Below, piece by piece: positions 7,358-16,272 of a DNA stretch of 64,000 nucleotides. Source of the stretch: Bin80 sp965208025 (GTDB lineage Bacteria > Bacteroidota > Rhodothermia > Rhodothermales > Bin80); the NCBI GenBank assembly GCA_965208025.1, contig OZ242302.1:124001-188000 (forward strand), given 5' to 3'. Numbering within the stretch: the first letter of the stretch is position 1; each line of letters starts with the position of its first letter. The notes under the pieces are model-generated. The model was not told where the DNA came from and searched no databases. It saw nothing but the letters and a program-made list of their open reading frames with translations. Made by a program: the position numbers and the translations under genes.

Positions 7358-8790
7358 GGCTCTTCGCACTTAAGAGTGGGTTAATTAATTTCGGTAGCCT
7401 TCTGGATACATATCTAACCCTCCGAGATAGAAGTAAATCGCAGTGGCGAACCGCTGTTTATTTCGGTATCCCCGGGCACGGACCTTGATGCTTTTGATCC
7501 TACTATTGATACTTTCCGCTGGCCCATTGCTGACTTTGAGAACGATGGCATTGATGATCCCCCATAGATGTTTTTTGACGGTCTTCGCGGCCTCTTTCAT
7601 GGGAGCAAGTCTACAGCGCATGGCCCAACTCAACCAGCGCGTCCAACCTTTGCGTGCCCACGTTCGACTCGTATAGTGCCAGAGTCTCTGGGACAGGTCT
7701 TTGATTGCCCAAGCCCGAGCCGTTCTCAGCGAACTCTTCTTTAACGCTTGGAATCGTTTCTTTTGCTTGACCGACATATTCTGCGGATTGGTCAGCCATA
7801 CATACTTGGTCCCTGTGAGATCCAGACTCCCTTCCTTCCGTAATTCTCGATTCTCCTGTTTCCGAACTTTATCTACTGCACCTCCTATATATCTGGCTAC
7901 ATGAAAGCGATCAAATGCAATCTTTGTTTCTGCGTCAGGAACCCATTTGAGTGTAGCGGAGATGAACGCGGGCCACATATCCATACTCAAGCTTTTGAGG
8001 GCTTTCAGTTGCGCAGGGGAACGAGAAGACTGGGCGAAGTACTTCGCCGAATAGCTTTCCAGACTTTCTTTCTTCCGTTCATCCGCGACATGCAATACAT
8101 GCCCCGTTTTCGGATTCCCCACTATCGTAACGTAGTTGTGCCCTTTTGTAAAGGCAATTTCATCCACACAGATGTGTTCCGTCTTCTCTTCCTCTCTACG
8201 AGCAAGCCCTCGCTTGACCGCACGTTCCATGATATTGGAGATCATTCTCCAACTCACCTTCAGTCGAGTTGCCACCGTGGATAGACTGCCCGCATCCTCG
8301 GACCAGTCAATCACACGCGCCTCAAATCCGGTCGTAAACTGTACCCGCGCATCCGCCCATGGCACCGATACCGTCTTGATCCCATGCTCCGAACACTGCA
8401 CGCGAGGAACCCTTGCTACCACATGCGTGTGATAGTCACAGATTCGCGTATGACGCCACTTCCGACGACGATGGTCGTAACCCGGACAGGCTTTCCCACA
8501 CTCGGGACAACGTAACACCAAATCCTCTGAATAGATGACATGGATCTCCGCCGTCAACTCCTCGGAATCATAGGTGATCTCCGATACCTCCCACGAAGAG
8601 CCTATACCGAAGAGTTTACTAAGATCTTGAATTTGTATCGCCATGAATCGATCAATTGGTTGATTGGTTAATGAAAATGGATCGCGTATCTACCCATAAA
8701 ATAAACATCAAAATCGACTCTGAACCTAATCCATCTCATGACCGTTTATCCTAATTCCAGGGCCTTGCCCACTTAAAAAGCTGTAGACCC
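7358..8790 (-). mobile_element. ISL3-family insertion sequence, ISL3-a copy 1
   Basis: The element is 1433 bp, bounded by imperfect inverted repeats (GGCTCTTCGCACTTAAG on the left, GGGTCTACAGCTTTTTAAG read from the right) and by a perfect 8-bp target duplication TCATCTTT at 7350-7357 and 8791-8798. Eight-bp duplications are characteristic of ISL3. A second copy of the same length at 14097-15529 in opposite orientation appears identical in its translations. Confidence 0.95.
7385..8644 (-). CDS. ISL3-family transposase (ISL3-a copy 1)
   Basis: This 419-aa transposase has an N-terminal zinc-finger-like segment CPECGKACPGYDHRRRKWRH. The catalytic core contains VDEIAFTKGHNYVTIV, SMDMWPAFISATLK and KIAFDRFHVARYIGGAVDKV. 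The C-terminus SNGPAESINSRIKSIKVRARG is the usual end of ISL3 transposases and carries the last acidic residue. The gene is full length and undamaged. The same protein is encoded by 14243-15502. Confidence 0.95.
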   Translation of the reverse strand: MAIQIQDLSKLFGIGSSWEVSEITYDSEELTAEIHVIYSEDLVLRCPECGKACPGYDHRRRKWRHTRICDYHTHVVARVPRVQCSEHGIKTVSVPWADARVQFTTGFEARVIDWSEDAGSLSTVATRLKVSWRMISNIMERAVKRGLARREEEKTEHICVDEIAFTKGHNYVTIVGNPKTGHVLHVADERKKESLESYSAKYFAQSSRSPAQLKALKSLSMDMWPAFISATLKWVPDAETKIAFDRFHVARYIGGAVDKVRKQENRELRKEGSLDLTGTKYVWLTNPQNMSVKQKKRFQALKKSSLRTARAWAIKDLSQRLWHYTSRTWARKGWTRWLSWAMRCRLAPMKEAAKTVKKHLWGIINAIVLKVSNGPAESINSRIKSIKVRARGYRNKQRFATAIYFYLGGLDMYPEGYRN

Positions 8791-9248
8791 TCATCTTTAG
8801 GGATCTGATTGATGTAGGAGCAGGCCCGAGGCCAAGTTGGATCTTCAACTGGGATTAGCTGGTGAACGAAATCTTCAAGTTCACCAGAGGAATAATTGTC
8901 GGGCATCAGCCAGATTCCTAATCGAGGCATACCGTCAACTATGGTGCCAGACCGCTCTGGCTGTTGGGGGAGTATACGCCTGAGATTGGCAGGCAACCTA
9001 CTGATTATCTGGTTCCACCGCTGATTGGGATCGTCATTCCCGTCTACAAGAATGCCTAATGCTTTCCTGCGGTCTACTTTGAATTCGGGTTGAATTGAGT
9101 CAATTAGACGATTAAAACCACTCTTGTCCTCAATCTCAAAGGGAGGACATTCACTACCATGGTAGTGTTTCCACACATGTCGGACAACATGTTTATCATC
9201 ATGGCCTTCCACGAGGAGTAGTGAGTTAGTCTCGGATCTTGGTGCCAT
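8791..9248 (-). pseudogene. TOPRIM (DUF3226-like) gene, 5' part, interrupted by ISL3-a
   Basis: Starting at ATG 9248 (MAPRSETNSLLLVEGHDDKH), four bases after the stop of the neighbouring ATPase, the protein shows the TOPRIM pattern: LLLVEGHDDKHVV, then GILVDGNDD, then RLGIWLMPDNYSSGELEDF. This matches the DUF3226 group. The frame runs into the IS and would end after KWARPWN encoded by IS sequence; the real C-terminus lies at 7160-7357. TOPRIM proteins paired with an AAA_15/21 ATPase recall PARIS (AriA/AriB) and split-OLD defence modules, where TOPRIM is the nuclease. That match is inference. Confidence 0.75.
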
Positions 9249-9252
9249 TGAA

Positions 9253-10103
9253 CTACCGTACCTCAATATCCTGTTCGCCAGCAATAACGAGTTCTCGTTC
9301 TGGATACTCAACCGCCCGTAGGTTTGTACCCTGTCGATCTAAACGAATAAGCACACCACTGGCGTGTTGATTTTCTGCTGCGGCTCGAGAAAATGCTGTA
9401 ACGCAATCAAAACTATGGGTTGTGGCAAATACCTGTACATTGTAATCATGGGCAGCACTTAAAACCATACGCCAGAAATTCTCCAGGACAGAATAATGAA
9501 TTCCATTTTCAACTTCATCAATTAGCAGAAAACCACCACCACTCTCTATCAGAGCGAGTGCAGTGGTGAATAGGCGTGTAATTCCGTCACCAAGGCTTTT
9601 TAAAGGAACGCGTCCTGTTTGATTTTGCAGCTTGACAACGATTCGGCGATCCGCATACCTATATCGCCTGAGATCATCCCCGACTACAGCAACACCTTCA
9701 ATGGATTCACCAGTGAGTTGCAGTGCTTCAAGCAAGAGCTTTTCTTTTTCAGTTAGAACAACTTCATCAAATAAACGCGCAATCATCTCATTGTTAGGAA
9801 GATCAGGTCCAATCAACACAGAGTTAATCGGGGTGGGCATAACCGATGAAGTAAGTCCACTGATCCGCTTTATTGCATGTGGTATTCGGGATACATGTTT
9901 AATCCCTGATTTATCTGGGTTTCGTGATAACCATGGAAGGACCGATTGTGAACCATTGTATCTTATTCTCAGCGCCCTCAGATCAGACTCTGGGGCTATT
10001 TCACTAAACAATTCAACTTGATTAGGAGTCAAGTCACTCCCCTCCAGAATGTCAATAACAAGTTTATCCTCTCCACAAGTTGGGCCAATAGAGATAGTTT
10101 TAT
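9253..10103 (-). pseudogene. AAA_15/AAA_21-type ATPase, N-terminus lost
   Basis: The remaining part contains the ABC/SMC-like signature PLKSLGDGITRLFTTALALI, Walker B FLLIDEVENGIHYSV and the switch segment VQVFATTHSFDCV. The Walker A half that should precede HKTISIGPTCGEDK is missing because ISL3-b begins at 10104; the first twelve residues of the open frame (MPIPLSLNLLKT) come from the IS. The missing 5' part is not found elsewhere in the window. It is organised with the TOPRIM gene as an operon with a 4-bp gap. The module cannot function as it stands. Confidence 0.8.
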
Positions 10104-11310
10104 GGGTCTTCAACAAATTTAGTGAAAGCGGAATAGGCATCCGTGCGTAAATTTAGCAAACCTGATGGGAATCTGCCCGATTTCCGGGAATAATTTCCAG
10201 GGTTTTCTCTGTGTGCAAACGTTCAACTTTATTCAATGAGTGTAGAATTCAAAGAAATCAATGCGGTGTATGGGATTGTATCTCCTTGGCGGATCTCAAA
10301 GATCACAACGGATACGGCGGGCTACGAGGTCTTTCTGCATGTGTGTTGCGAGGATGAGTCGGGACTGACATGTCCCGTATGTGACCGGGTGTGTCCAGTG
10401 TATGACCGTCGTGCACGGAAGTGGCGGCATCTGGATACGGGGACATATCGCACGTATGTGGTCACGGACCTTCCTCGGGTAAAGTGTCCGGATCATGGGG
10501 TGCGGACGATCGCGGTTCCGTGGGCAGACCGAAGTGCTCGGATGATCTATGAGTTTGAAGGCATGGTGGTTGACTGGCTCCAAGAGGCGAGTATCTCTGC
10601 GGTGTCTCGTTTACTGGGACTGAGCTGGACCGCTATTGACGGGGTGATGCAACGTGCTGTCCAACGCGGGCTTGCACGAAGATCAACCGGATCCTTTACG
10701 CGGGTCGGTGTGGATGAAACCACCTATAAGAAAGGCCACAAGTATATCACGGTGGTATCGGATTCGATCACCGGCACCGTAGTGTATGTAGGCGAAGAGC
10801 GTACGAAGCAGTCCTTGAAGCGCTGGTATGATGAATGTAGCCCTGAACAGCTGGAACAGATTGAGAGTGTGAGCATGGATATGTGGCCCGCATACATCAA
10901 CACCACGAAGGAATGTGTCCCTGGGGCTGAAGAGAAGATTGCGTTTGACCGATTCCATGTGGTGAAGAAAGTCGGAGAGGCCGTGGATCAGGTTCGCCGA
11001 CAGGAGAACCGGGAATTGAAAAAGGACGACCGAGATGACTTCGTTGGCACCAAGTATGATTGGTTGACCAATGCGGAGAATATGTCAGCTCAGCAAAAGA
11101 AACGGTTCCGCCAGTTAAAGACCGCCCGTGCATGGGCTATCAAGGAATTGTCCCAGAAGCTATGGCATTATGTGAGTCCCACCTGGGCACGCAAGGGCTG
11201 GAAGCGATGGTTATCCTGGGCCATGCGTTGTCGACTAGAACCGATGAAAAAGGTCGCCAAAACCGTGAAAGAACATCTGTGGGGAATTATCAATGCAATC
11301 ATCCTGAAGG
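10104..11310 (+). mobile_element. ISL3-b, 3'-truncated ISL3-family element
   Basis: The left end reads GGGTCTTCAACAAATTTAG, close to the ISL3-a end (GGGTCTACAGCTTTTTAAG). The same end sequence occurs at 21554 in inverted orientation. The element stops at 11310 where IS21-2 starts, and its 3' portion is not found on the other side of IS21-2, so an IS21-associated deletion probably removed it. No target duplication can be assigned. Confidence 0.8.
10236..11310 (+). pseudogene. ISL3-b transposase, C-terminally truncated
   Basis: ATG 10236 opens MSVEFKEINAVYGIVSPWRI. The zinc-finger-like CPVCDRVCPVYDRRARKWRH, the core VDETTYKKGHKYITVVSD, SMDMWPAYINTTKE and KIAFDRFHVVKKVGEAVDQV are all present and clearly related to ISL3-a (roughly half identical by eye). 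The protein is cut after GIINAIILKV, so the final SNGPAE..NS..K block with its acidic residue is missing. The open frame ends 38 bp inside IS21-2. It is almost certainly inactive. Confidence 0.85.
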
Positions 11311-11438
11311 TATATATTCAGATGAAATTGCCAGTCTATTCAGATTGATGTTGCCAGGGGGCAGCATTTATTTTGGAGCGATATATACATTGGTATCAAA
11401 TGAGGATTTGTTGTTGTTGTTTCTATCGTCTGCGGTTG

Positions 11439-12170
11439 CTATTGTATAGGTTGTTTTCTCATTGACTCGCCTGTGAGTTCAATGCGATAGGCGGGTTGTA
11501 CGAGTCGATCTAAAATGGCATCCGCAATGGTAGGATTTGCCATAGACTGGTGCCAGTGTTCAACTGGTAATTGGCTGGTCGCAATGGTGGAACGTTTCTG
11601 GATTCGGTCATCCAAGATCTGGAAGAGATCTTCTTGTTGGGTTTGGGATAGGGGGCTGAGTCCCCAATCATCAAGCACAAGGAGATCCAGTTTTTTAAGT
11701 TGGTGTAAGACGTTCAAATACCGACCATCTACGCGGGCAATGCTTAACTCTTCCAAGCGTCGCGGTAAGCGGTGATAGCAAGTATGGAAGCCTTCCAGAC
11801 AGGCTTTGTGGGCTAGTGCACAGGCAAGATAACTTTTTCAGGTTCCTGTGGGCCCGGTCAGGATGACATTCAGGTGACGGCGGATCCAATCGCAGTTGGC
11901 CAGTCGTAGCATTTGCTGCTGATTGAGTCCTCGCGCACTTCGATAATCAATGTCTTCCATACAGGCGATCTGATGTAGCTTTGCACGACGTAGGCGCAGG
12001 GTTAGGGCTCGGTTTTCTCGGTCGCTGAGTTCATACTCTAGTAGGAGTGTCAGGCGATCCAGAAAGGATAAGCGGTTCACATCGGGCTGTGCGAACTGAT
12101 CCCGCAGTGCGCGAGCCATTCCATAAAAGCGGAGTTGATCAAGTTGATCAAGAGCTGGATGATGTTGCAT
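11439..12170 (-). pseudogene. istB: istB of IS21-2, nonsense codon inside Walker A
   Basis: Starting at ATG 12170 (MQHHPALDQLDQLRFYGMARALRDQF; a further ATG lies at 12200), this is a typical IstB. Walker A reads GPTGT-stop-KSYLACALAH: the glycine codon of GPTGTGKS is TGA at 11838-11840, one base from GGA. The rest continues in the same frame, with Walker B LDLLVLDDWGLSP and the C-terminus DAILDRLVQPAYRIELTGESMRK. The two visible halves are thus one gene with a single nonsense change, which abolishes the ATP-binding loop. Confidence 0.9.
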
Positions 12171-13719
12171 GGGTTGATGTGGAATTTGGTTTGGACGCAT
12201 AATACTCTCCGCCCCGAAGATTCTCATGCTGAATTTGTGGTGAGTGAGGGGCGGGGTCAAGCAAGAAATCTCGGTTATGTTGCAGGATGGAAGCAATCGT
12301 TGGATAGTTGTGTCCACGTGGACTTAAGGACAGTGCAATCCGACAAGCGACCTCCAAGCGCTCCGCACTGTAGTTCTCCTCAAGTTCCAGCACGCCGAGG
12401 ACCGAACAAAAATTCTGTTCTTGGCATGACCGTCGCTCCAGCAAGGTCTCTACCATTCGTACGGTCTCGGGTCCCACGGCGCGCGCCTGTCTCAATAAAC
12501 GTTCCCGATCCTGATAGCGACGATGTTTTTCTGGCATGTGATCTTTGTTTGTAGAAAAGCTCCCTTTGGTTTGCATTCGCGCGTGTGTAGCTACGAACAA
12601 GTTTTTATAGTAGCATTTGACCAAGTCTTGCCCGATACATACGTCCATCTTCTTTCTATAAAAGCGGTAGGGGACGCTGTAAAAGATATGATTGACCTGA
12701 ACATGGTAATCAATATTCACCTTAAGTTTCTTTCAGTCTCGGTATTCGTATGGTATTGCTGGAAGTGGACGCATGGCGGGTCGGTCTACGTCTTCAAACT
12801 GACTCCGACGGGTGCCGATTTTCTTCTGGAAGGGGAGGTCATTCAGGTCTTTCAGTAAGGGCACAATCGCTTGATTGATCTCCTCAATACTGAAAAACTG
12901 CTGCGACCTGAGCTCGGTCAATATTCGAGTGGTTACGAACTTTACGCCAAGTTCTACAAGACTCTTATCCTGGGACTTCCTTGGCCGAGCAGGTAAAATC
13001 TTCGTCTTGTAATGATGCGCAAAGTCCAGATAGGTGTGCTGAATCTGTGGATGCTTGCGATCTGCACGGACGACGGCGGCCTTCAAATTGTCACAGACAA
13101 TGATCTCGGGGACTGCACCAGAAAACTCCATCGCATGGATATGTGCTTCAATCCAGCTACGAATCTTCTGATCTGGCGCTGCCTCCACATAGGTGTAATT
13201 GGAGTAGCCCAATGTGGCAACAAAGATCTGAGCTTCCTGTACGGTACCTGTTGCTGGATCCACCAACGCCACCGTCGTGCCGGCAAAGTCAACATAGAGT
13301 TGCTCCCCCGCAGTGTGGGGAAGCCGCATCGTCACCTTCTTGGGACCGCTCCACTCTTCGTAGAGCACACAAAAGTGTCCGTAGCTATATCCATCTGGAT
13401 GGAGCTGGCGGTAAGTGTTCCATACCCGCTCCAACGTCATTCCTTTCTGAGACAGTTGTGTATCCACCTCCGCCCAGTCCGGCTGAGGACGATCCGAAGA
13501 CACTTTTGCTGGAAAGAGCAAGGTCGCCAGCTCTTCATCCGTGAGTCCCTCAGGGAGCGGCCAGGTTACGCCCGCCTCCTTGACTCGGCGAAGATAGTTG
13601 CGCACCGTTCCCCGAGAAAGACCCAAGTGAGCCGCGATTTGACGCTTACTGCACTGATCAGCGTAATAGTATTGCAGTAAGGATCGGATAATTTTCATAC
13701 CTATTCGTTGTTGAGGCAT
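12148..13719 (-). pseudogene. istA: istA of IS21-2, interrupted by in-frame TGA
   Basis: The first 328 codons encode the HTH (CSKRQIAAHLGLSRGTVRNYL) and the DDE core (LYVDFAGTTVAL, IIVCDNLKAAVV, QDKSLVELGVKF). A TGA at 12733-12735 follows ...PYEYRD, and the same frame continues KKLKVNIDYHVQVNHIFYSV through the rest of IstA (NKDHMPEKHRRY...). Trp is usual-looking at this spot, so TGG to TGA is the simplest explanation. It overlaps istB as in other IS21 elements. A truncated IstA with an intact core might be made but would lack the C-terminal region. Confidence 0.9.
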
Positions 13720-13828
13720 GAGTAGCTCTGGCTAGTTTAGAGCCACAAATGACTGGAAATAGATTCCGCTCCAACAACAAATCCAACCAATAAGTCAGAT
13801 CAAAATAGTGCCAGAAATTCATCCCATT

Positions 13829-13902
13829 ACCCTGGCAACATCAATCTGAATACCCTGGTAACATCAATCTGAATACCCTGGCAACATCAATCTGAATATA
13901 CA
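13829..13902 (-). repeat. IS21-2 end repeats, three 23-bp units
   Basis: Three direct copies of a 23-bp unit start at 13829, 13852 and 13875; each reads ACCCTGG(C/T)AACATCAATCTG plus AAT and they differ only at one base. Two inverted copies are at the opposite end (about 11316-11360), the outer one diverged. They are probable transposase binding sites. Confidence 0.85.
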
Positions 13903-13903
13903 G

Positions 13904-14089
13904 ATGGATAACATCACAGTTGTACTTCCAGCAGTAACGGCATCGCTGGTTACATTTTTTCTCCCTCTCGTACGAGGTAAAATCTTAAAGGCCAGGGAAA
14001 ATCGTAGATCCAAACGTAGTCCAAATAATTTTACTCAATGGGAGTTGAGTCAAATGTATCTTGATGTATTGTTAAGCAAAGATAACTGA
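13904..14089 (+). CDS. Small predicted membrane protein
   Basis: This 61-aa ORF starts one base after the end of IS21-2. An N-terminal hydrophobic stretch (VVLPAVTASLVTFFLPLV) is followed by a basic then polar tail (ARENRRSKRSP...). I do not recognise a family. Before ISL3-a inserted at 14097, its stop was 13 bp from the start of the 69-aa ORF at 15539, so the two were probably one operon. Its upstream region, including any ribosome site, has been replaced by IS21-2 sequence, so expression is doubtful and the N-terminus may be truncated. Confidence 0.45.
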   Translation: MDNITVVLPAVTASLVTFFLPLVRGKILKARENRRSKRSPNNFTQWELSQMYLDVLLSKDN

Positions 14090-14096
14090 TCGGGGA

Positions 14097-15529
14097 GGGT
14101 CTACAGCTTTTTAAGTGGGCAAGGCCCTGGAATTAGGATAAACGGTCATGAGATGGATTAGGTTCAGAGTCGATTTTGATGTTTATTTTATGGGTAGATA
14201 CGCGATCCATTTTCATTAACCAATCAACCAATTGATCGATTCATGGCGATACAAATTCAAGATCTTAGTAAACTCTTCGGTATAGGCTCTTCGTGGGAGG
14301 TATCGGAGATCACCTATGATTCCGAGGAGTTGACGGCGGAGATCCATGTCATCTATTCAGAGGATTTGGTGTTACGTTGTCCCGAGTGTGGGAAAGCCTG
14401 TCCGGGTTACGACCATCGTCGTCGGAAGTGGCGTCATACGCGAATCTGTGACTATCACACGCATGTGGTAGCAAGGGTTCCTCGCGTGCAGTGTTCGGAG
14501 CATGGGATCAAGACGGTATCGGTGCCATGGGCGGATGCGCGGGTACAGTTTACGACCGGATTTGAGGCGCGTGTGATTGACTGGTCCGAGGATGCGGGCA
14601 GTCTATCCACGGTGGCAACTCGACTGAAGGTGAGTTGGAGAATGATCTCCAATATCATGGAACGTGCGGTCAAGCGAGGGCTTGCTCGTAGAGAGGAAGA
14701 GAAGACGGAACACATCTGTGTGGATGAAATTGCCTTTACAAAAGGGCACAACTACGTTACGATAGTGGGGAATCCGAAAACGGGGCATGTATTGCATGTC
14801 GCGGATGAACGGAAGAAAGAAAGTCTGGAAAGCTATTCGGCGAAGTACTTCGCCCAGTCTTCTCGTTCCCCTGCGCAACTGAAAGCCCTCAAAAGCTTGA
14901 GTATGGATATGTGGCCCGCGTTCATCTCCGCTACACTCAAATGGGTTCCTGACGCAGAAACAAAGATTGCATTTGATCGCTTTCATGTAGCCAGATATAT
15001 AGGAGGTGCAGTAGATAAAGTTCGGAAACAGGAGAATCGAGAATTACGGAAGGAAGGGAGTCTGGATCTCACAGGGACCAAGTATGTATGGCTGACCAAT
15101 CCGCAGAATATGTCGGTCAAGCAAAAGAAACGATTCCAAGCGTTAAAGAAGAGTTCGCTGAGAACGGCTCGGGCTTGGGCAATCAAAGACCTGTCCCAGA
15201 GACTCTGGCACTATACGAGTCGAACGTGGGCACGCAAAGGTTGGACGCGCTGGTTGAGTTGGGCCATGCGCTGTAGACTTGCTCCCATGAAAGAGGCCGC
15301 GAAGACCGTCAAAAAACATCTATGGGGGATCATCAATGCCATCGTTCTCAAAGTCAGCAATGGGCCAGCGGAAAGTATCAATAGTAGGATCAAAAGCATC
15401 AAGGTCCGTGCCCGGGGATACCGAAATAAACAGCGGTTCGCCACTGCGATTTACTTCTATCTCGGAGGGTTAGATATGTATCCAGAAGGCTACCGAAATT
15501 AATTAACCCACTCTTAAGTGCGAAGAGCC
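14097..15529 (+). mobile_element. ISL3-family insertion sequence, ISL3-a copy 2
   Basis: This has the same 1433-bp length and ends as the copy at 7358-8790 but opposite orientation. It is flanked by a perfect 8-bp target duplication ATCGGGGA at 14089-14096 and 15530-15537. The different target sequences show two separate insertions. Because the copies look identical, they must be recent. Confidence 0.95.
14243..15502 (+). CDS. ISL3-family transposase (ISL3-a copy 2)
   Basis: This 419-aa protein is identical in sequence to the product of 7385-8644, with the CPECGKACPG zinc-finger-like segment, the VDEIAFTKGH and DMWPAF core motifs and the C-terminal PAESINSRIKS. It starts at ATG 14243 and is intact. 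Confidence 0.95.
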   Translation: MAIQIQDLSKLFGIGSSWEVSEITYDSEELTAEIHVIYSEDLVLRCPECGKACPGYDHRRRKWRHTRICDYHTHVVARVPRVQCSEHGIKTVSVPWADARVQFTTGFEARVIDWSEDAGSLSTVATRLKVSWRMISNIMERAVKRGLARREEEKTEHICVDEIAFTKGHNYVTIVGNPKTGHVLHVADERKKESLESYSAKYFAQSSRSPAQLKALKSLSMDMWPAFISATLKWVPDAETKIAFDRFHVARYIGGAVDKVRKQENRELRKEGSLDLTGTKYVWLTNPQNMSVKQKKRFQALKKSSLRTARAWAIKDLSQRLWHYTSRTWARKGWTRWLSWAMRCRLAPMKEAAKTVKKHLWGIINAIVLKVSNGPAESINSRIKSIKVRARGYRNKQRFATAIYFYLGGLDMYPEGYRN

Positions 15530-15538
15530 ATCGGGGAA

Positions 15539-15748
15539 ATGAAAAAGACAGGAGATCACAATTCAGGAACCACAAAACAGACGTCCGTGAAGGTCAAGCC
15601 TCCAACCTATCAACCATCCGCGCAGGAACTGAATCAGGAGTTTGATATGCTAGGTGCAAGTATGGAAACAGTACGGCGGGCGTTTTTCAATCCCGTTGAT
15701 ACGGCGGATAGCACTTCGGGAAATGCGCAGGACTCCAAGAGCGGATAG
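15539..15748 (+). CDS. Small polar hypothetical protein (69 aa)
   Basis: ATG 15539 (MKKTGDHNSGTTKQTSVKVK) follows CGGGGAA, part of which is the IS target duplication and could act as ribosome site. The protein is hydrophilic with one amphipathic segment (QELNQEFDMLGASMETVRRAFF) and a Ser/Asp-rich end. I recognise no family. In the ancestor it stood 13 bp after the small membrane ORF at 13904-14089. A longer frame beginning inside the IS end (15518) is an artefact of the insertion. Confidence 0.5.
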   Translation: MKKTGDHNSGTTKQTSVKVKPPTYQPSAQELNQEFDMLGASMETVRRAFFNPVDTADSTSGNAQDSKSG

Positions 15749-15754
15749 AACTTC

Positions 15755-15919
15755 TTACCGGCCTCTTTTGCTACCGTTATTTGGCATTATATCGCTAAAC
15801 AAGTTCTTAACTGCGTAGATTGATAGGCCCACAATTTGTGCCATATTCTGAACGAGGAGACCAGGTAAAAGCCAGTCGTAATCACTAAAGTCAAGCCAGT
15901 TGAGCCCTACAAGAATCAA
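15755..15919 (-). CDS. Possible small membrane protein
   Basis: A 54-codon frame from a TTG reads LILVGLNWLDFSDYDWLLPG and continues to SKRGR and stop, with two hydrophobic stretches. No ATG start and no clear ribosome site are present, and it is convergent with the 69-aa ORF. The composition is protein-like, but it could be a fragment of a larger lost gene. Confidence 0.25.
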   Translation of the reverse strand: MILVGLNWLDFSDYDWLLPGLLVQNMAQIVGLSIYAVKNLFSDIMPNNGSKRGR

Positions 15920-15934
15920 AAGGGCCAGAAGTTA

Positions 15935-16146
15935 GAGAAGATCCTTTTTTCAAGGTTTCGCTGGTTTACACGGGAAAATCTGACTCTTTTGTTAAAGTCG
16001 CCTATCGGGAAGATGAATGTCCGGTTCATCTTTCTGTTCGGACAGGCGGGGCTGGTCGTTTATCATCTGCCCCCGGGTGTGTACCTGTATCGCTTTGTCT
16101 CTGAACTGCGTGAGGCACAGAGCACGGGGAGGTTCGTGAAGTACTA
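15935..16146 (+). pseudogene. Remnant of a secreted protein's C-terminal sorting domain
   Basis: In one plus frame the sequence ends HLPPGVYLYRFVSELREAQS...GRFVKY and stop, which matches the pattern LPxGVYxYRL...QTRKMVLVK that closes T9SS-sorted proteins (compare the intact one at 38661). Just upstream, another frame reads DPFFKVSLVYTGKSDSFVKV, beta-strand-like, so a frameshift near 16050-16080 is needed. The minus-strand open frame over 16026-16256 is repetitive in composition and I treat it as a shadow. Confidence 0.35.
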
Positions 16147-16272
16147 ACTTCTGGAAGGGTTAAAACGAATGTACCATTCGGTGTTGATTTCCGAAAGGCC
16201 TCCGTAATGCGCCTCATCAACTCCGATGAATCCGTGCCAGAATACAATTTTCTCATAGGTTTCTGTCTGATC

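Larger units (their letters stand above)
11311..13902 (-). mobile_element. IS21-family insertion sequence, copy 2 (IS21-2), degenerate
   Basis: About 2.6 kb, read on the minus strand. The right end, reading inward, is TGTATATTCAGATTGATG and the left end TATATATTCAGATGAAATT. Each end carries ATTCAGATTGATGTTGCCAGGG-type sites. The flanks do not give a clear target duplication (GAAGG against GATGG), consistent with a deletion next to it. Both genes carry an in-frame TGA. It is a different IS21 type from copies 1 and 3. Confidence 0.85.

Noticed and set aside
11838..12735. Recoding of TGA as a sense codon
   Set aside because: The two in-frame TGAs would stand for Gly and Trp respectively, and many intact genes here end in TGA (for example istB at 5264). 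Ordinary nonsense mutations are simpler.
14455..15444. Long antisense frames inside the ISL3 transposase genes
   Set aside because: They recur identically in both IS copies and are shadows of the transposase frame.
7358..15529. Composite transposon bounded by the two ISL3-a copies
   Set aside because: Each copy has its own different 8-bp target duplication, so they inserted separately.
16026..16256. 76-codon minus-strand ORF
   Set aside because: No motif and odd composition; the opposite strand reads as the end of a sorting domain.
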